The position numbers were made by a program, and so were the translations under genes. Positions 61,450 through 64,000 of a DNA stretch of 64,000 nt are shown piece after piece (positions within the stretch are counted from its first letter, which is position 1; the number at the start of each line of letters is the position of its first letter). The notes beneath the pieces are model-generated. The model was not told the DNA's origin, did not search any database, and saw nothing but the letters and a program-made list of their open reading frames with translations. Source of the stretch: Pseudomonas sp. ICMP22404 (GTDB lineage Bacteria > Pseudomonadota > Gammaproteobacteria > Pseudomonadales > Pseudomonadaceae); NCBI RefSeq assembly GCF_006227205.1, contig NZ_VCNG01000005.1, forward strand, positions 124,001 to 188,000. Reading direction: 5' to 3'.

Positions 61450-61456
61450 AAGTTCC
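61450..61456 (-). promoter_or_regulatory. Candidate AlgU (sigma22) -35 element of algD
   Basis: GGAACTT on the algD strand, about 115 bases before its ATG. The expected TCTGA-like -10 is not evident, so this is a weak call. Confidence 0.3.
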
Positions 61457-62110
61457 GAGTGTCTAAATAATTGCACTCAAGTTGTGCGCAGTGCGGCCTT
61501 CTTGTTATGACCTGCCCTGTTATGCAGCCAGTCCTCGTTATCCAGAACGTTCGTGCAAAGGTCGTTCACTTCTGGTTTCTGGCAAAAAGCCCACAAAATC
61601 AGAAGCTTGTGTGCTCGGGTGAGCACGTTATAGGGGCGCAGCCTTGGCCTTGTAGGGGATAGCGATGGTGCCTTATCTCCTGTCCTTTCATCTTGGATCT
61701 ATAAGAGCGACCGTTTCACTTAGTTGCCATGACAACTTGGTTACTTCGATCGACGTCCCATGTAAGTTATCTCGTACACGTTCGGCGAGAATCGTTACGG
61801 GTGGTATGAGCCGTGCATTTGGACATAGTTCCAGCCCGCTCATCGCGATTTCGGAAATTTTTTGAAATATAGGCAGAGATGGCACTGCTCTCATATTGAT
61901 AGCACTTGCGATTTCGCCCTTTAGTTACGGGGAGTTAAGAGGCCTAGATATTTTTTTGCCACTACTGTTGAAAATTTTCTGTGCCACTACGGAAAAAACT
62001 GACATTTGTCGAGTGAAAGAAAAGTTAGCTCAGGGGGTGGATTAAATATTGGCGTCAATAATGTGTCGAATTGAGCGGGGAAGTGAGATGACCTGTCGAG
62101 GTCTGATCGA

Positions 62111-62128
62111 GGCCCCTGATCAGGGGCC
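62111..62128. other. 18-bp perfect palindrome downstream of yaaA
   Basis: GGCCCCTGA and TCAGGGGCC abut with no spacer, 16 bases after the yaaA stop. It is a GC-rich hairpin without a T-run; it may end the yaaA transcript. Confidence 0.45.
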
Positions 62129-62144
62129 CGGAAGAGGTGTTGCG

Positions 62145-62924
62145 TTATTGTGGGGCGTGGTCGCGCAGGAAAACCAGTTTTTCGGGCGAAGACTGCTCGG
62201 CACTGTAACGATAGCCTTGCACATCGAACTGTTTTAGCCGCGCCGGATCGTCGATGCGTTCCTGAATGACAAACCGGCTCATCAATCCGCGGGCCTTTTT
62301 AGCGTAGAAACTGATGATTTTGTACTGGCCGTTCTTCAGATCCTTGAATTCAGTATCGATGATGCGTGCGTTCAAGGCACTGCGTTTGACTGCCGAGAAA
62401 TACTCGTTGGAAGCCAGGTTCAACAGCACGTCATCGCCTTGGTCGGCCAGGGCTTCGTTCAGCCATTCACTGATACGGGTGCCCCAGAATGCGTAGAGAT
62501 CCTTGCCTCGGGCATTGGCCAGTTTCGTGCCCATTTCCAGACGATAGGGCTGCATCAGGTCCAACGGCCGCAGCAGGCCGTAAAGGCCGGAGAGCATGCG
62601 CAGATGCTGTTGGGCGTGCTCGAAGTCGGCTTCGCTGAAGCTCTGTGCGTCCAGGCCTGTGTACACGTCACCCTTGAAGGCCAGCAGGGCCTGCTTGGCA
62701 TTGGCCGGGGTGAACGCCGGGGTCCAGCTGCCGAATCGCGCAGCATTGAGGCCTCCAATCTTGTCGGAGACGTGCATCAGTTCGCTGATCTGTGCTGGCG
62801 AGAATTCACGCAGCTGCTCGATCAGTTCCTGGGAATGGTCCAGGTACTGGGGCAGGGTAAAGCGTTCGGTGGCCGGCGGTGTTTCGTAATCGAGGGTCTT
62901 GGCGGGGGAAATCACCATCAGCAT
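62145..62924 (-). CDS. yaaA: Peroxide-stress protein YaaA (DUF328)
   Basis: 259 residues, normal length. Family blocks are [17 protein letters not shown] at the start, [14 protein letters not shown] near 83, [22 protein letters not shown] near 110, [12 protein letters not shown] near 167 and [15 protein letters not shown] near 204. YaaA lowers free iron and protects DNA during peroxide stress in E. coli and binds DNA. It is a single gene on the minus strand between the algD regulatory region and a divergent deacetylase-like gene. Confidence 0.93.
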   Translation of the reverse strand: MLMVISPAKTLDYETPPATERFTLPQYLDHSQELIEQLREFSPAQISELMHVSDKIGGLNAARFGSWTPAFTPANAKQALLAFKGDVYTGLDAQSFSEADFEHAQQHLRMLSGLYGLLRPLDLMQPYRLEMGTKLANARGKDLYAFWGTRISEWLNEALADQGDDVLLNLASNEYFSAVKRSALNARIIDTEFKDLKNGQYKIISFYAKKARGLMSRFVIQERIDDPARLKQFDVQGYRYSAEQSSPEKLVFLRDHAPQ

Positions 62925-63126
62925 GCAATCGTCTCCTTTGAGGGTGCGGCGATTCTAGGGGGTTGTCCGGGTGGACTCCAGCTATCGGGGTAATAGGTGA
63001 TCGGTGGCGTGAAGGAAATATTCAAATCCCCTCGCCACAAAAGCCCTGTTCGAGCAATGAGATAAGCGGGCGTCGTTCTTGGATCAGCTATGATGCCGCG
63101 CGGGTTTCGTTATGGAGACATCCCTT

Positions 63127-64000
63127 TTGCGTATCGTGCTTGTGTTATCGGCCTGGCTCTTGAGCCTCACTGCCATTGCCGCGCCCAACGACATCGCCAC
63201 CCTGGACCGCAGCACCTGGCCGGAACAACTCACCAGTCCGACCCTGTTCGACGTCGCTTCGCGGGCCGAGATCCTGATGTTCGCCCGGGTGTTGCTGGAC
63301 ACCGATGCCATGGACGAAATCGCCCTCAAGCAATACCTGGGGCTGCGCTCGGTGAATATGGCGGCGATCTCCACCCTGCGTGCACGGTTGTGGCGGCGGT
63401 TACTGGCCAGTTACAACTTCGCCCAACGGAGCTGTGATCAAGACGCCTCTTTCTGTTACCTGGTGGAGGACATGGCGACTTTGCGTGAGGAGGCGCGCAG
63501 GTTTCATCTCGATGAAGACTCGTTCTATTTCAAATGGGCCGGGCCAAGCCAGATTTTTCATACCCAATACCGGGATGAGTTGCTGCGAAAAGCCGCGCTT
63601 TTTCCGCAAACCAGCAGCGAAATAGAACGTTTCGGCGATTACGAACGCAACGGCGAGGACATGCATGACCGGCTGTTTCTGCTGACGTTCGACAGCGGTG
63701 CCAACGTTGCGCCAGACAATACCCCGTGGCTGGCGGATTACTTGCGCAAGTCGAACATGAACGGCACTTTTTTTGTGTTGGGCAAGGACATCCAGGCGCG
63801 GCTGGTGGAGGACTCGGTCAACAACCTCCAATCGTTATATTCGGAACAGTGCGTGGGGGTTCAGGGCTGGGAGTTCCGCTCCCATAGCTATTGGCAGGAC
63901 TGGCAGGACTCGATACGGCGCAGCGTCGATCTGGTCAAAGGCAAGCTGCCGGAGAACTATGTGCCGTTGTTCCGCCCGCCCCAGGGTCAGCGGCGTGGCG
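63127..64000 (+). CDS. Secreted polysaccharide-deacetylase-like protein, C-terminus outside window
   Basis: 291 visible codons, open to the window end. I chose TTG 63127 (MRIVLVLSAWLLSLTAIAAPND), with GGAGA about 8 bases upstream; ATG 63112 is in frame but lacks a site. The signal peptide is about 19 residues. The first 180 residues are helical with no obvious family; then LFLLTFDSGANVAPDNTPWLADYLRKSNMNGTFFVLG shows the NodB-type start: TFDSG in place of TFDDG, so the usual metal-binding second Asp is Ser. EFRSHSYWQ follows with one His of the HSxxH-like region, and FRPPQG near the end matches the substrate-groove motif. Activity is therefore uncertain. Closeness to the alginate operon is suggestive only. 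Confidence 0.8.
   Translation, partial: MRIVLVLSAWLLSLTAIAAPNDIATLDRSTWPEQLTSPTLFDVASRAEILMFARVLLDTDAMDEIALKQYLGLRSVNMAAISTLRARLWRRLLASYNFAQRSCDQDASFCYLVEDMATLREEARRFHLDEDSFYFKWAGPSQIFHTQYRDELLRKAALFPQTSSEIERFGDYERNGEDMHDRLFLLTFDSGANVAPDNTPWLADYLRKSNMNGTFFVLGKDIQARLVEDSVNNLQSLYSEQCVGVQGWEFRSHSYWQDWQDSIRRSVDLVKGKLPENYVPLFRPPQGQRRG

Larger units (their letters stand above)
61335..62144. promoter_or_regulatory. algD upstream regulatory region (about 810 bp, non-coding)
   Basis: This is the longest gene-free stretch in the window and is A/T-richer than the rest, as expected for the algD control region, which in pseudomonads is bound by AlgU, AlgR, AmrZ and others. Reading toward algD, GGAACTT (61456 to 61450) matches the AlgU -35, but no good -10 follows at 16-17 bases. 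CGTTCG cores resembling AlgR sites occur at 61546-61555 (AACGTTCGTG, 8 of 10 to ACCGTTCGTC) and about 61777-61786. GCCACTAC is directly repeated at 61958 and 61983. Short open frames here look accidental. Confidence 0.5.

Noticed and set aside
61450..61456. Confident AlgU promoter for algD
   Set aside because: The -35 is good, but no matching -10 lies 16-17 bases downstream, so it is kept only as a weak candidate.
61471..61865. Two short open frames (63 and 66 codons) in the algD upstream region
   Set aside because: No ribosome-binding sites, no protein-like features, and the region is expected to be regulatory.

Overview
The window is chromosomal DNA of a Pseudomonas, almost certainly of the P. 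fluorescens lineage. The evidence is the GC-rich, densely packed genes with many ATGA/TGATG start-stop overlaps, the gene order of the division/cell-wall (dcw) cluster, the complete algD-to-algA alginate operon, and several copies of the REP sequence GTGGGAGCGAGCCTGCTCGCGA that is typical of this group. No tRNA, rRNA operon, transposase, prophage or CRISPR array was seen. The only RNA gene recognised is rnpB.

Layout. (1) 1-3397, minus strand: lpoA, yraN, gmhA/diaA and a BON-domain lipoprotein, the outer-membrane/peptidoglycan cluster found beside rsmI. (2) 3630-4927, plus strand: rsmI and the RNase P RNA. (3) 5134-23074, plus strand: the dcw cluster mraZ-rsmH-ftsL-ftsI-murE-murF-mraY-murD-ftsW-murG-murC-ddlB-ftsQ-ftsA-ftsZ-lpxC, preceded by a sigma70-type promoter and three GTGG boxes spaced 10 bp apart that look like the MraZ operator. 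(4) 23196-25080: a foreign-looking insert with a secreted esterase and a divergent TetR regulator around a perfect 22-bp palindrome, followed by a stop-interrupted gene remnant. The neighbours expected after lpxC (up to secA) are absent, so this is probably a rearrangement boundary. (5) 25148-26641: a membrane diguanylate cyclase. (6) 26865-33170, minus strand: one operon adaptor-RND pump-response regulator-histidine kinase, with a candidate palindromic operator upstream. (7) 33448-39761: a small conserved protein, a LysR regulator and a divergent OMF-FUSC-DUF1656-adaptor export operon resembling aaeXAB. (8) 39787-40376: a tandem array of a 134-bp REP-containing unit. (9) 40393-41721: a short-chain dehydrogenase and a small membrane protein. 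(10) 41888-44677: a TccC-like Rhs protein whose AT-rich C-terminal tip carries an R / STA / ExE arrangement suggesting an ADP-ribosyltransferase toxin. (11) 44778-61334, minus strand: the whole alginate operon algD-8-44-K-E-G-X-L-I-J-F-A, with an approximately 800-bp upstream region. (12) 62145-64000: yaaA and the start of a secreted polysaccharide-deacetylase-like protein that runs off the window.

How the parts work together. The dcw genes make lipid II (MurC-F, MraY, MurG, Ddl), flip or polymerise and cross-link it at the septum (FtsW, FtsI) and build the Z ring (FtsZ, FtsA, FtsQ, FtsL); LpxC commits precursors to lipid A. The alginate operon makes GDP-mannuronate (AlgA, AlgD), polymerises it under c-di-GMP control (Alg8, Alg44), then acetylates, epimerises and trims the chain in the periplasm (AlgI/J/F/X, AlgG, AlgL) and exports it (AlgK, AlgE). 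The diguanylate cyclase in the same window could feed that control, but nothing in the sequence links it to alginate specifically.

The most interesting observations are the orphan TccC-like gene with a polyproline linker, predicted ART tip and poly-A tracts at the junction; the in-frame REP pair inside the signal-peptide region of algK; and the tandem 134-bp REP array.
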